From Lagopus muta (lineage: Eukaryota > Chordata > Aves > Galliformes > Phasianidae), in assembly GCF_023343835.1 (NCBI RefSeq), contig NC_064439.1, positions 33,306,508 to 33,370,507 of the forward strand: DNA of 64,000 nt, read 5' to 3'. Both the position numbers and the translations under genes were made by a program. The notes below the pieces were generated by a model that was not told the origin of the DNA, ran no database searches, and saw only the letters and a list, made by a program, of their open reading frames with translations. Below are positions 48,931 to 61,835 of this stretch, one piece after another (position 1 is the stretch's first letter; every line of letters begins with the position of its first letter).

Positions 48931-51419
48931 GCGCTGTTTATTTATCGCCCTCAAACGGGCTGTTTGCACACAGGAAGAACTTTTTTTTTCCTGGCTGGTG
49001 CCCTTGAAGTAAATGTGTTGGAATAGGTGAGCCGAGGAAAGGGGGATTTGTGTAAATGTAAGCAGTGCACTGTATTAAATGCTTGTGTACGTATTGCAGT
49101 GGGCATGTGGGAATGCCTGGTGTGGCCCACCGGAACAGGGAGGATGCAGGGAGGGATGGAAGGAGAAATGGAGGGATGCAGGAGCCAGCACAGCTGCAGG
49201 TGGGCTTTGAGATTCTGGGGATGGGAAGGATGCACTCAGGCCGATGGGCTGGGTTGGGCTTGGGACAAAATGCGGTTTGTTGTGAATTGAGAGGGCGAGA
49301 GGGCTGAAAGACAGCAAAAGGAGAGACGGTATGGAGGTATAGAATAAGGGTTGGTGATTTCAACACGGAACAGCCTTGGGACAGTCTGGATTTATGGGCT
49401 AAAGTTTCTGGGTGCTTCTGCTGATTCAGACAGCGAGATACTGCTGCAGTTGTGCTAACAGCGATACTTGTTACTGTGTGTGCTGCACAGTATGCTCAGC
49501 TGCCCTTGATGCTATCAGTATTTTCGGTTTCTCCAGCTCTGTATCCAGCACAAACTCATGGTCATTTAACAGTGTGCCAGTGTTTCTGAAATCATTGTTA
49601 AAGTCTTCAGCTTGCTTTCTTTGTACTGATAAACAAGCTACAGGAAAGATGAACACAGGCTTGCTTAGAGCAGTGTGGTCTGGGACACTCGTTAGGTATG
49701 TGTGCCTGCAGATCCTGCTCCTGCGTGGCCCTGTGACCCAAGCAGTCCTGATGGAATGTGCGGGCGGTGCGGACTCTGCTGCCGCCCACAGCTGTGGGAC
49801 TGTGCCCAGCCCGAGGAGGAAGGATGCAGCCTGCTTTGCTGACAGTTACCAGCTTCCATGTAGAAGCAGCTCAGTGTAGGATGCTTAAAGGATTGCGTAA
49901 GTGTGTGTTGTTTCACTGACAGTGCTTTGGATGTTTTGCTTTAGATGATGCCAGAATATGAGTTAGAGTCATAAGATTCAGACTTTGGTCATGTGAGGAT
50001 AGGTACAGAGCTGAAATCAGCATTCAAATCATTCCTTGTTTGATTCTATTCCCGAGAAAGATCAACTTGCACTTGAAGTTCTGACTCTGCACTAGAAAGA
50101 GCAGCGTACACTACATTTATCAAATTATGTAGTATAATACAAAGCAACTGCTTTTTTCTTCTCTCTCTCCATCTCTAATGGCTCTTCCAAAAGGAAATAT
50201 AGATAAACTAACATATAAAGATCCTGCAGCATTTCAGTTACTGCAATACATCAGGAAAGGCCATGCACTGAATTTATTTATGATTGCTATTAAATTTGCA
50301 CAAAGTATTTAGATATCTTTTTTGAACTGTAAATCAAAACATAGCAGTAACCATACCATAAAAGTCAGCAGCGCTTGTTGAATATCTTGCCTTAATAGAT
50401 CCTAGCATATTTATGCTAATAGATGCTCTTTGTATTTGAAAAGAGTCACTTTTTGGAGGGGGTGATGAGGTCAGTATTTTGGGAAATTAATTGTCCTCTG
50501 GAAGGAAGACCTTGAACTAAAAACAGTGTGGTGGTCATAACAAATAGAAGAGTGTTTGCACGTTTTAAGACATAAATGTGGAAAGCGTTAAAGCCGAGTA
50601 ACGTATGATTTAATATTTTAAATTCAAATGTAAATGATATTGAAATGTCAACCAAGGTTTAATATTTTAAGCTTATTCCAGCTCCAAAGCGAAGCTGAGA
50701 AAGAATTGGCATCAAATTCTTTGTGTGTTTAATAAGTCAGAACCTACCTACAGGAAATTCATGATTTTCAGTAGAATCACTTTCTCTGGAAGCTTTTTGT
50801 CTCTTTGCTTGGTGGCTGGGACAAGTTCTGCTTAGTTAATGAAAGCAGGTAAGATGGGCCAAGATCAATTCAGCTCTCTTCCTCTGGGCTTCTGTAATTG
50901 ATTGATCCTGGATGTGTGTGAGCATCAGACACATTGTTATGTAGGTATTTGATACCATTCACTTAAAGGTCTAATGAATCAGATGAAAAATTGAAGCAGG
51001 TGATTGCTTCGGGAAAATGGTGGTGGGTTCTTTTGTGCCCTGATACAAATTTCTGGCTTCTTCCAAACTGCATGTAAAATTAATAACTAAACAAATATAT
51101 ATAAATGAAATATAATATCTAATAAATTATTCTGACTAAAAGTCTTCAGTACTTTCAGTACTTGCTGTTATTTGTAGAGATCTTCCTCAGCCTGTGCTCT
51201 TACAGGAAATAGTTATACTTTTTGAAAGACTGAAGCTTTCTGAAAAAGAGCTGATAGGAGCAGAACCTTAATGGGACTTCACAGTTACTTATTAATCTCT
51301 GGTATCTCTGCATCAGGGTTGTCCTGTGCCTTTGTAACCAGGGTGACCAATGATGTAGGTTGTGCTGTGTTTGCAAACAGAAAAATGTCCTCAGGGCTTC
51401 CAACTCAGAAAGGGAATAT

Positions 51420-51584
51420 CATAGAATCAGAGAATCATGAAACGGCTTGGGTTGGAAGGACCTTAAAGATCACCCAGTTCCAACCCCCAGCCATGGGCAG
51501 GGCTGCCACCCACCACTCAGGCTGCCCAGGGCCCCATCCAACCTGGCCTTGAGTGACTTCAGAGATGGGGCACCACAGCTCCTT
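51420..51584 (-). mobile_element. CR1 LINE 3' fragment
   Basis: ATAGAATCAGAGAATCATGA is followed by GGCTTGGGTTGGAAGGACC, the CCCATGGGCAGGGCTGCC block and GGCCCCATCCAACCTGGCC. It is antisense and about 165 bases long, 3'UTR only. It forms an inverted pair with the direct copy about 360 bases to the right. Confidence 0.93.
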
Positions 51585-51947
51585 TGGACTTGTACTTTTG
51601 TACCACCAACTGTATATGTTTGGACCAACTTGAATATTTTTGAATATGTCCACCTTAAGTGGTATCATTAAGTGACCTCATTCAGTAGTATGCACAACAG
51701 CTGTAAAGGCACCTTTGACTGCTATAAAAGTATGTGAAACAACTGAAGATTGTTCATAAGGATGTGAAAAGCATGCTTTCATGCCTTGGTAATTCAGACA
51801 ACAGTTCAGATGGATTTCCTTTAGATTACCAGAAATAGCTCTCCTTTGATTAAGATAATGGGAAACCTGATTCTTCTTTGCATTGACCCTGTGTCACTGC
51901 TGACCACTGTTAAGAGGAGACAAACAGCCCTCCTTGAGGAGAATGGT

Positions 51948-52440
51948 GACATCAGCAGTGTTATCTGGAATACAGCATCCAGGCCTGGGGCCCCCAGCTC
52001 AAGAAGGATGCAGAGCTGTTGGATGGCTATGAAGATGCTCGGAGGTCTGAAGCATCTCTTCTGTGAGGAGAGGTAGAGGGAGGTGTGCTTGTTTAATTTG
52101 GAGAAGAGAGGGCTCCAGGGAGACCTCATTGTACTTTAAGGGAGCTTATAAGCAGGAGGAGGACTGAATTTTCACATGGTCTAATAGTAATAGCACAAGG
52201 GGGAATGGTCTTAAACTAAAAGAGGGGAGATTTAGATTGGATATTAGAAAGAATTTTTTTATTCAAAGGATGGTGAGGCACTGGCACAGGCTCCCCATCC
52301 CTGGAGATGCTCAAGGCCAGGTTGGATGGGGCCCTGGGCAGCCTGCACTGGTGGATGGCAGCCCTGCCCATGGGTGGGAATTGCAACTAAATGATCGTTG
52401 CCATCCCTTCCAACTTAAGTCATTCCGTGATTGTGTGATA
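51948..52440 (+). mobile_element. CR1 LINE, 5'-truncated, decayed
   Basis: GGCCTGGGGCCCCCAGCTCA corresponds to the ORF2 QFWAPQ region and is followed by a worn ERVQRR/LFSLEK region, ATTGGATATTAGAAAGAATT and GAGGCACTGGCACAGGCTCC. The GGATGGGGCCCTGGGCAGCC 3' block and a CATTCCGTGATTGTGTGA tail close the element. Several frameshifts are present. Confidence 0.92.
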
Positions 52441-53239
52441 TTGTAGGCCAGCTGGGCAGAGGAGAGTAACAGAATAGCTGTGCTATAGCTCCAGTACGAG
52501 TGATAATACAAAGTGAAAAACATAGGAAAACTGGACAGGAGGTTCCTACAAGGTAAAATTCATTAAACTCAGAAAAACAGAAAGTTCAGCAGGAAAACAT
52601 TTGCTCGGTTTTGACACTGCTTATACAAACATCTAAGAAAAATACCCTGTATCTGTCGTGCACTTGTTAAGTAATGGATATGCTTATCCTTCACTAACAA
52701 TGTGGCAATTGCAGCGTCTGTCTCCATAAATTAAAGAATTGGCTATAAACTACAGTGCTTCTGTTTGATTCATAAGATAAGGGGAAATGCTTCCTTCCAA
52801 ATGAAGAACAAAGTGAATGAATGGATTTAGAGATAGTAACCCCTTTGTGTCAGTCCTTTTCACTAACTATAAGCAGCTCTGTTAATGACTGCTTAGCTTT
52901 TTTCTAGCTAGCATATCATGTACTCTCTTCATTATAAATAACAAAAAAAAAAAAGAATGAGGAGAGCAGAGTATGGCAGCTCACAATGGAGGTCTTGGGA
53001 TCTTTTGTTCCTCCTCTGAATCTTCATGTCTGAAAGTTATTATATTATTGCTTTTCTAACTGGCATCGTTTTGTGCAATGACAATTTCATACACCAGCAC
53101 TGCTGACTGCATATGAAATACCCCTGGCAGGTTGGGGGCTTTTGTCCGTATCAGTTATGCCTTTATCATAGGCTGAAGAAGAAAAGAAGACAGCACAGGA
53201 TCTGTACAAAGTCTGCAGATTTGCTGTTAGTTGAATAGT

Positions 53240-53358
53240 AGATGTGGCGCTGTGGGGCATGATTTAGTGAGCACAGTAGTGGTGGGTGAACTGTTGGGCT
53301 AGATAGTCTTAGTGGTCTTTTCCAACCTTAATTATTTAATAGTTCTTTGATTCTATGA
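53240..53358 (+). mobile_element. CR1 LINE 3' fragment, diverged
   Basis: GATGTGGCGCTGTGGGGCAT is followed by GTGAACTGTTGGGCTAGATAG, GTGGTCTTTTCCAACCTTAA and TTTGATTCTATG. Only the last 120 bases of a CR1 3'UTR remain. Confidence 0.85.
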
Positions 53359-54263
53359 GCAGACAGATAAGAAAATCACGAGGAGGGAAGGCAAGCCAGG
53401 CTTACGTATGAGGAAAGCAGCGCATGTTTGAGTAACTTGTTTTTGGGAGGAATGTTTGCTCCTCTTGGGGATGCATGAATCACTTCAAAAACATCTGCCA
53501 AAATCTGTCTAGGATTTGGTCAGAAAGATGCTTTGACTGATCAGTTGTGCAAGCACAAACAGCTTAGCGTGCTTAGGGATGTTACTTGTGCTACCTCAGC
53601 TTGTTATTTGCTTGGGTTTTCAGAATGAAGCCCTAAGGAACTGACATCAGTTCTACTGAAAACAGTGGAAAATTGAGCATAAAAATTAATCAGGGATGGG
53701 TTAGTCCCTAAATCAATAAATTGACATAGTGGGAGATTGTAGTGTACTGTGGGAATGACAGGTGTGGGACCTGACTGGATGCTTACTGCAACCTTTTTTA
53801 GCCTTGAAATAAGGATACAGCAATGTGATTATACAGAAGTGGGCTGTGGGAAAAAAAAAAAACAAACTTGGATCGAGTGATCACGAAGCTACACTGACTT
53901 AACGGGAGGATGAACAGTGCTGTGCTTTGTAGGGATATCTGAGCTTGCTTTTAAAAAAGCTGTAGCAGGAGCTGCAGAGGTCCTGTATAGCTGCAGTGTA
54001 TACTTCAGTTGTTTTGTCGCTTTCCTCTGCCCAGTCTTTTTTGCCTGTTTTTTTGTTGTTTTTTTTTAAATTCCCATATTCCAATCTGGTACAAGACTAT
54101 CAGGAAAAGCTTTGTATTTGGCATTAAGACTTACCTACTTTACTCAGGATACATTTCCTCTCTAGAAAACACATTTCTGCTACCTGACAGGATCACATTT
54201 CCCTTTCACAGACAGGTCAGCTTTCTGCATTTCTTCTGTATTTCTCAGTATTAGCAATCAGTA

Positions 54264-54302
54264 CTAAACCAAACTAAATCAGTACTAAACTAAACTAAAC
54301 TG
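54264..54302 (+). repeat. (ACTAA)n-like simple repeat
   Basis: Units of ACTAA and ACCAA alternate with two copies of ATCAGTACTAAA. It is short and imperfect. Confidence 0.7.
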
Positions 54303-57300
54303 ATATTGCCAGTGCAGTTATTTACTTGGGCAACATGTGCTGTGTTTCTTTCTCCAAGGCAAACAACTCAACCTTGTAAATGAATTGTCTGAATTTGTCT
54401 GGCAGGCATCAGCAACAGGCAACAGTGGAGGTGAATGTTGAAAGGAGCAAAGATAAAGAAGGAATGAAGTGAGGAGGGCGGATGAAGAGACCAGTAAACC
54501 ACTAGGAAAGGAGAGAGATTTTCACAGAAGGAGAGCAAGAGAGAAGAGGGCCAGATCCTGACTGGTAGAAGTGAATGTTGGAGTCCCAAACGAGCATACA
54601 ACTTGATACCAGAGTTAGTTTGAGTCCTCCTCTTGTCCCTGCTTACAGTGATGGTAGGAGATACTGGCTGCACTGGAAGTGTTCATGAGAGCTCATTCTG
54701 GCATCAGGCTTTTGCTCTATAAATGAATCTGCTTGTTCAGAGAAGGGACAACTGAAAAAAACGCCTTGTTCCTTCGTTCCTGTGAAGGCGCAATTTCAAA
54801 TAATCTGCTGCTGCCAGTCAATCCCCTTGAATTACTTTCCTTCTTCAGCAGGCAACAAAGGAAGTTGACTATTTTTGGATGTCTAGTGTTCACTGCTTAT
54901 TCTGTATGTATGTGTAGATATCCATTGCATTGTCCACTCTGAATATGATGTTTTTAACAAAGACTTGTAACTCAAGTCCTTTGAACTGAAGGGCTGAATC
55001 TTCAATTTAATAAAACTCAGATTGCTTCTTTTTGAGAACTTTGTTTGACTAGAAATTCAGAACTGCATTGGCAGGTCAAAGTGTCTTTTATCTGCAGTTC
55101 TCTAGGAAATTAACAGTTACAAGTGACTTCACAACTTGTTATTTCTTGTAAAAAATGAAGGCATTGTCCTAAGTAAATGGATGACAGTGGAGATAGATAT
55201 TTTGTCTATTAACTTCAAAACTAATTTTCTGTTTACAAGAGTAATTACATTTTTATGCACGGAATGTTATAAATTATTGGCTATGAAAGGAGCCGTAAAA
55301 ACACTTTGCATTTTATTTGGTTTAGGACGCTGAATTAGTTAGAGTACTTAAAATACAACACTTTTGCAACATAGTGTAGCTCATCTTCCTTAGTAACACA
55401 GGACTTTTTTATACCTTTTACCTGTAAGTATGGAAGCCTTGCATTGCTGTGAAGAATGTCTAAGATGAGTTTATCAGTTATGTCATTGAAATGAAGCAGC
55501 AGTTTCAGCAGGATTGGCAAATAAGCAGGAAAGGAAGAATGTGTAAGCATGTTTACAAGTTGCAGTTCAGTTGGTCAGTACATCAGTGCTAGCATTTTTA
55601 CCATTGAAAATAGATTTGGAAGGGAAAAGAGATAACCGCAGCTTCACTGAAAACCTGGATCAAAACTTCCCATTCTTTTTTTCAGGAGTTTTCCTGGAAG
55701 CACCTTCCCAGAGGTGATGAGATAACTGCTTTTTACAACCCTTATGGAACAATCCTGACCAGAGTGACCAGAGTCCAGTTCCAAGCCAAGATATTGATGC
55801 CATCTTGTAGGGAGGAATGACTCACATTGCTCTGCCACTTTTGTTTTTCTTGCACTGCAAGCACTGGACTGTTTCTTAAGCTAGTAGAGATCAATCTGAT
55901 ATTGCACTCTGCAGGTCTCTATATGCTTATATTTTCAAGCATGAGGTTGTCCATACTAAAGGTCTCCAGGGCTGTTTGTACTGAAACACTTAGAGAGTAT
56001 AAAAGTAAGCAGTCATCTTCATAATGTGACATCGACCTTGAACTTCAACTGAGTCGCACTTTCTTTATTTAGCTTAGGCCAATGATTAACTTTGCTAATG
56101 ACTGTATATCAAATTCACCATTGTTTATAAATCTGGCAGTGAAATACGGCCTGTCTTTGTGCGGATGATACAGTGCATTTAAAGGAAACCTTTGTATAAA
56201 TTGCTTCCTTTGTAAAGTCAAGTCTTTGTGCCAGTCCTAATTGCTTCTCATCTACCTTGGTCTCTTTGAGCTCTTTAACCTGGGGTTAGTAGTACTGTGA
56301 GCATAATTCATTTTTTGTTCTTATGTATAGTTCTGTTCTGTTACTCCTGATTTAAACAGGATGACAAATTTCATATTCTGCAGCATTACAGCAATCATTC
56401 TTCTATGGTAAATCTCCACAGAGCACAGGAAGCTACACCCTAAAATAGTCATGCATAGGGAATATGAAGTCATATATGCAGCTTTGCCTCTGAAGGAAGA
56501 TTTGTCAAGACACAGCACTTTAATTTGTAGCCTCAGCACCATGGGGAACCCAGCAAAGATATCTGCCCTCTGCACACATAGAAGCAAGGCGTCTTCAGAT
56601 TCCTGTAATCTGCACTAGGTCAGCCCTGGCTGGTTAGTCGCACTGTTATCAGGCTGCTGGCAGGACAAGAGTTGCACTGTTAGAGTGTTTTGTTGTTTTG
56701 TTTTGTTTTTTCAAGCAGAAAGAAAGGGGATGTAGCCTTTATTTGGATATTTCCACGCCTGGTGGAAATATTCCACACTGGGGAAGCTTTACTGTCGTTG
56801 CTAGGCTTAAATACAGAATACTGTTATGTGCTGTGAGACAGTTCCACAGACCCTGTGTAGGCAAATGCTTCCTAGGAGTGTTTCATCAGGTATTAAATGG
56901 AGGAAGAGCCCCCGTGGTTAGTGCATTGCAATGGAAATGGAAAAGCCAGATTCTCCTTTCAGTTGCGTTGAGGTAAATGGAGATTGGGAGCAGAAATTTC
57001 TCGTAAACTGTATACAGTCCAAAGTGTGGTCTGTTAGGAAATGGTAAAAGACTCAAGTTTTTTTATTCAACTGTGGGAATTTACCTCTGAATGTCTTAAA
57101 ATATGGATAGTAAACTAGGTATGCATATGAGGGCTTATGTTTCTAATAAGGTGCAAAAGAAAACTGTAAGTTTTGTGCTTTTGTGCAGCTCTTAAATCTC
57201 TCACGTACAGCAGAATCCATTGAGTATTTTGTGGACAGCTTTATTTCTGCAGAGGATGGACGCTGTGAGGATACTCAGAAGCTCTGCTTTGATTCTTTAT

Positions 57301-59040
57301 TAGTTTTGTTTTCTGAATTCAGAAAGTCATTCACACTGAAAGCAGTAGGAAGAAGTGGTGTGACTTGTTTTGATTTCAATTGTAATTAAAATCTAACATG
57401 GTTCATTCCAAGCAGAAGCTTTTTCCAAGTAATTTCCAGTTGTGTGATAGCAATAGCTGGAAAATTAATGTCTGTAACGTGCATGTGTTCTTCTCTGTTC
57501 CCTCCCTGTTCTGCCTCTACATGTGTTACACTGGAATTAAAACATTTGTGGTGTATTTGTACCAGGGACTTCAGCTGTTCTTCAGTGATGTTTGAGAGGA
57601 ACAAGTGTGGCACAATCTACCTCACAGATCGTGAAAGCCGAACAGATGCTTATTAATGCTGTTTCTCTTGTGTGATTTTAAATTTTCTTGATTTTTTTTG
57701 TTGAAGTGGAAGGATTTAAAAGAATTCAGAACAGCATAGTTTGGAAATCACATGTGATTATGTAAAAGATGGCTAAAAGTTAGAGACGGGGTTTGTGGTC
57801 CACATTTATGCTTCAGTTTCTAATCAACAAAATAAGATCAATGTTTTAGATGAACTTTCCTACACACCGGTGTAGTCTTCATCTTAGCTTTCACTATTAT
57901 GCAAAAATCTGTAAATTTCCCCACATCTGAATTTCCTAACTCAGATGCACAGTTGCAATGATTGTAAATCCTGTAATAGTAAACCTGTTGTTTTGCAGTT
58001 CTTTCCCTAAATTGATTAGAAGGGTTGAATTTCATCCAACTGTGTTGTTGTACTGTAATGACTATACCACCAAAAGGCAATAACCATTTTTTTTTAAAAG
58101 GAAAAGCTACTGATTTAGAAATAATTTTATGTTGCCTACCACATATATTGAAATAATTGTGATTTTTCCCTTTATCTTTTCTCCTGCTCAGCATTGTTCT
58201 AAAGTGGAGTTACGGCCCTTCCGTGCCTCGCCCTTCTATGACAAGTGACATATTTTGGTACAGTCCTTGTGGACGGACCAGTGATGGTGATCTGCAGGGC
58301 TTTGGTGTGATAGCAACGGTGGCAGCAGCTCTCCAAACACTGCGCTGTTGCTCTTCATGGTGCTGGGATCCCAGGAGGACTTTGGCTTAAGGTGAGCCCA
58401 ATGGCAGTGATACTTTAGAAGGAGATCTTTGGGAAGCTTTTGGATCAGAGCTTGCGTATGTCTAGTGGGCAGGCAAAGTGAGACCAAATCTGTATAAAAG
58501 CATAAGCAGATGCGTTGAGTTTGATGCAGGTGAGTCTAACACAGAACTGAGAGAGCAGGTACCAAAGAAGGAAAATCTGCATTTGCTCTGTCTTGTCTTC
58601 CATTTCAAAAGGAAAATCTGTGTGATGACTTTGGGTCTTCAGAAATTTGATGCTTGAGTTGTACATTGAGGATTACTGTGGTTCTTAAACCCAGCAGTTA
58701 TTCAACCATGTATAGTGAATAGAGGAACAGTCTGTGACACCTGAAATTACCAACTTTAGTGTTAGCATTACCAAGAGGACAAAAAAAAGAGCAAGTATTT
58801 ATAGATCAGAGAACAGTAATAATGCTCAGTGGCTGATGAGATGACTTGTAAGGAGCAAAACAGCTGAAAAGTGTAACGAGTACCTGCAAACGTGCTTCTA
58901 AACTATAATGTTTCACAGAACTGATATTGAGGAGTAGAAGAAACTTGCGCGTTACAGGGTAGGGCCATCTGCAGTGGAGTGCAAACAGGATCAAATTAAG
59001 GAAAGCAGAAATTAGGCTGAGTGTCAGGCAGTCTCAACTG

Positions 59041-59225
59041 AAATTTATTTGACTGTGAATGAACTTCCCAAGGGAAATAATACAAGCTACATTATTTGGA
59101 ACATCTAAAATTAGACTTCAGAAAGCACTATAAAATTGTACAACCTTGCTTTGGTAGGGAGGTGGACTAGAAAAGGCAGACTTGGAGGTTTTCCTTTTTT
59201 GCAATAAATTCTGAGATTGTTGGGC
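59041..59225 (+). mobile_element. Very old CR1/L3-like 3' remnant (candidate)
   Basis: GAATGAACTTCCCAAGGGAAAT, TTGGAACATCTAAAATTAGA, AAAGCACTATAAAATTGTAC and GTAGGGAGGTGGACTAGAAA follow in order the 3' blocks of ancient amniote CR1/L3 elements. The ATTCTGAGATTGTTGG end could be the worn terminus. It is not a young avian CR1. Confidence 0.45.
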
Positions 59226-59582
59226 CTGATTCTGTATGATGACATGGAAGTGAAGGGAGGATTTACACTACTTTTGGCCTGAACGACTGAGGTTAATCAC
59301 TCGTGATTTCTCGCCTCTACTTATTGCCAACTTTTTAAACTCAAATGACTTTTTTCTTTCTATTCATGTCCCTCAGGGATAAATCAGACTCCACCTTTCC
59401 AAGTATAAATACATCTACATTTAAAATAAGCTTTCCTGACTCTTGCAGATTGGGTAGCAATGTGGAAATAAGGATGAAGATTCGTTCATCGAGCATGTTT
59501 ACCTTAATCTGTTCATCTTTGATATTTTTAAGAAGTTTTTTTTCATAGGGAGAGGAAGGTTTTACAAATGTAAGCAAATTCT

Positions 59583-60580
59583 GAATCATGGAATCATTAA
59601 GGTTGGAAAAGACCTGTAAGATCACCGATCACCAATATTGCTCACTAGACTAGGTCTCTTAATACTACATCTACCCTTTCCTTAAACACCTCCAGGGACA
59701 CTGACTCCGCTACTTCTGTGGGCATCCTGTTCAAACAATTCATCGCTCTTTCTGAGAGGAAATTCTTCCTAATGTCCAACTTGAATCTCCCCTGGCACAG
59801 CTTGAAGCCATTTCTTCTTGTCCTCTTGCTGTTACCTGGGAAAAGAGGCTGATCCCCACCTTGCCACAATTTCCTTTCAGGTAGTTGTAGAGAGTGATAA
59901 GGTCTCCCCTGAGCCATTTCTTCTCCAGACTGAACCCATTTCCATTAACCACTCTCCATAAGACTTATATTCCAGACCCTTCACCAGCTTTGTTACTCTC
60001 CTCTGGATGTGCTCTAGGGCCTCAATGTCTTTCTAGTATTCAGGAGACCAAAACTGAACACAGTACTTGAAGTGTGGCCTCACCAGTGCTGAGTACAGGG
60101 AAGCAATCATCTCCCTGGTCCTGCAGTATTTCTGATATAAGCTAGGATGTCTTTGGCCTTCTTGGCCATCTTGGCACACTGTGGGTTCATGTTCAGCCAA
60201 GCGTTGACCATCATCCCCAGATCCTTTTCCTCCATGCAGATTTCCAGCCACTCTACCATTAGCCTGTAGCATTGCCTCGTGTTGTTGTGGCTAAACTGCA
60301 GGACTTGACACTTGGTCTTGTTGAACTTCATCCCGTTGCTCTCAGCCCATTGATCTATCTTGTCCAAGTCTGTCTGTCGGGCCTTCCTACCTCCAGGCAG
60401 ATCAGCACTTCTCCCCAGCTTAGTGTCACCTGCAAACTTACTGACGGTAATGTACTGACGGTACATGATTCCCTCATCCAAATAATAAAGATATTAAACA
60501 AGACAAGCGCCAGTACTGACCCCTTGGAAATACCACTCATGAACAGTCACCAGTTGGATTTAATGCCATTCACTGCTTTC
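59583..60580 (-). mobile_element. CR1 LINE, about 1 kb, catalytic residue lost
   Basis: The left end reads GAATCATGGAATCATTAAGG, then TTGGAAAAGACCTG. On the minus strand the frame from 60481 reads KFAGDTKLG, RLDK-like and SNGMKFNKTKCQVLQF segments, and later pieces give [20 protein letters not shown] and LGWFSLEKKW-like C-terminal motifs. Where active CR1 has FADD, this copy has FAGD (60436 to 60425), and stops and frameshifts split the ORF. It is the second-longest copy in the window and clearly dead. Confidence 0.95.
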
Positions 60581-61835
60581 TGAAAGAAGGGATAGCTTAT
60601 TTGCAAGGATTTCAAACAACATGGAGGGAAAGCTATAGGGCATCTCCAATACTTCATTCAGGGATCATGCATTATAGCCCCCCAAAATGCATTCCACTCC
60701 CGTGTTGCTGGACAAGAGGATTCAGGCTGCGTGTATGAGATACATGGTGAGGTGAATGGTAACAATCCTGAATTTTGAGTTGTGGGTGGCCATACGAAAT
60801 CATGTTCTGGTGCTGGTGAGACAAGCAGCCAGCAAAGTCATCTGATCATATTTCAGAGGGCGACTTCTAAATACCAAGATCTGATTCCCATTTCCTCTCT
60901 CCCACTGCTGCTCGCCCCCAGCGTACGTTGCCTCCTGCTGCTTTGCACATGGCCTGCTGCAGAAGCGTGGGCTGTGGGCTTTTTCTCATTTGACTAAGGG
61001 CATATTTCCCAATCTGAATCCTTAATAAAGACAAAAGGCCTGTATTGCAGGGTAGGAAGATAGTAACCCGTAACATATTATTAAGAGGGAAGACTCATTC
61101 TCCTTATGTCCATGTTTTTGAATGACTTAACTGAGGAAAAGAGATATCTTCTGATAACAGCGTTTTGCACAGGCCAGTGATGAGGATGGAACAGTGGAGA
61201 TGCTGGTGATGCTGTCTTTCTTGGAAAGCCTCACTGAGCTATTATTAAAATGATTACAACCAACTCTTGCAGATCCAGAGTGCTTTGATATGTTAGTCCT
61301 TCGCGTAGTATTCTCTCATGGGTGAAAGCAAATGCTGCAAAGTCTCTGCATTTTTAATTTGTGATTGATCTCCCATGAGGGATTTTGCAAGATGTAGAAG
61401 GAAAATAGTCACATACTGTATGGATGTTGTTCACATAACACTGCCTAGGAAAGTGAACAAGGCTGCACGTACCTTTTAATTTTGTTGCCTCTCCTAATGT
61501 TGAGTTCCTTCAACTCAGGAAGTATAGCAGGGAGAAATTCAGAGGAGATCAACAGGAATGATCAGGGGTTGGGAAATTATCACCCACAAGTAAAATTTTT
61601 AAAAAGCAGGGCATTTGGAAAAAGAAGAAATGACTCAAATGGGAGATACAGGCCTTTAAATACATGAGCTGCAGGGAACAGAGACAACCAGTTCTAAGTA
61701 TGTATTCTTTTATCCATCCAAAGTGAATAGGAGATTCAAGAGAAAAAGAGCACAGCTGGGTCAGGAAGCTCTCTGGTGTTGGAAGGATGTTGTAGAATAT
61801 GTGGTGGTGAATTGAGTTAAAATGCTCATGGCCAG

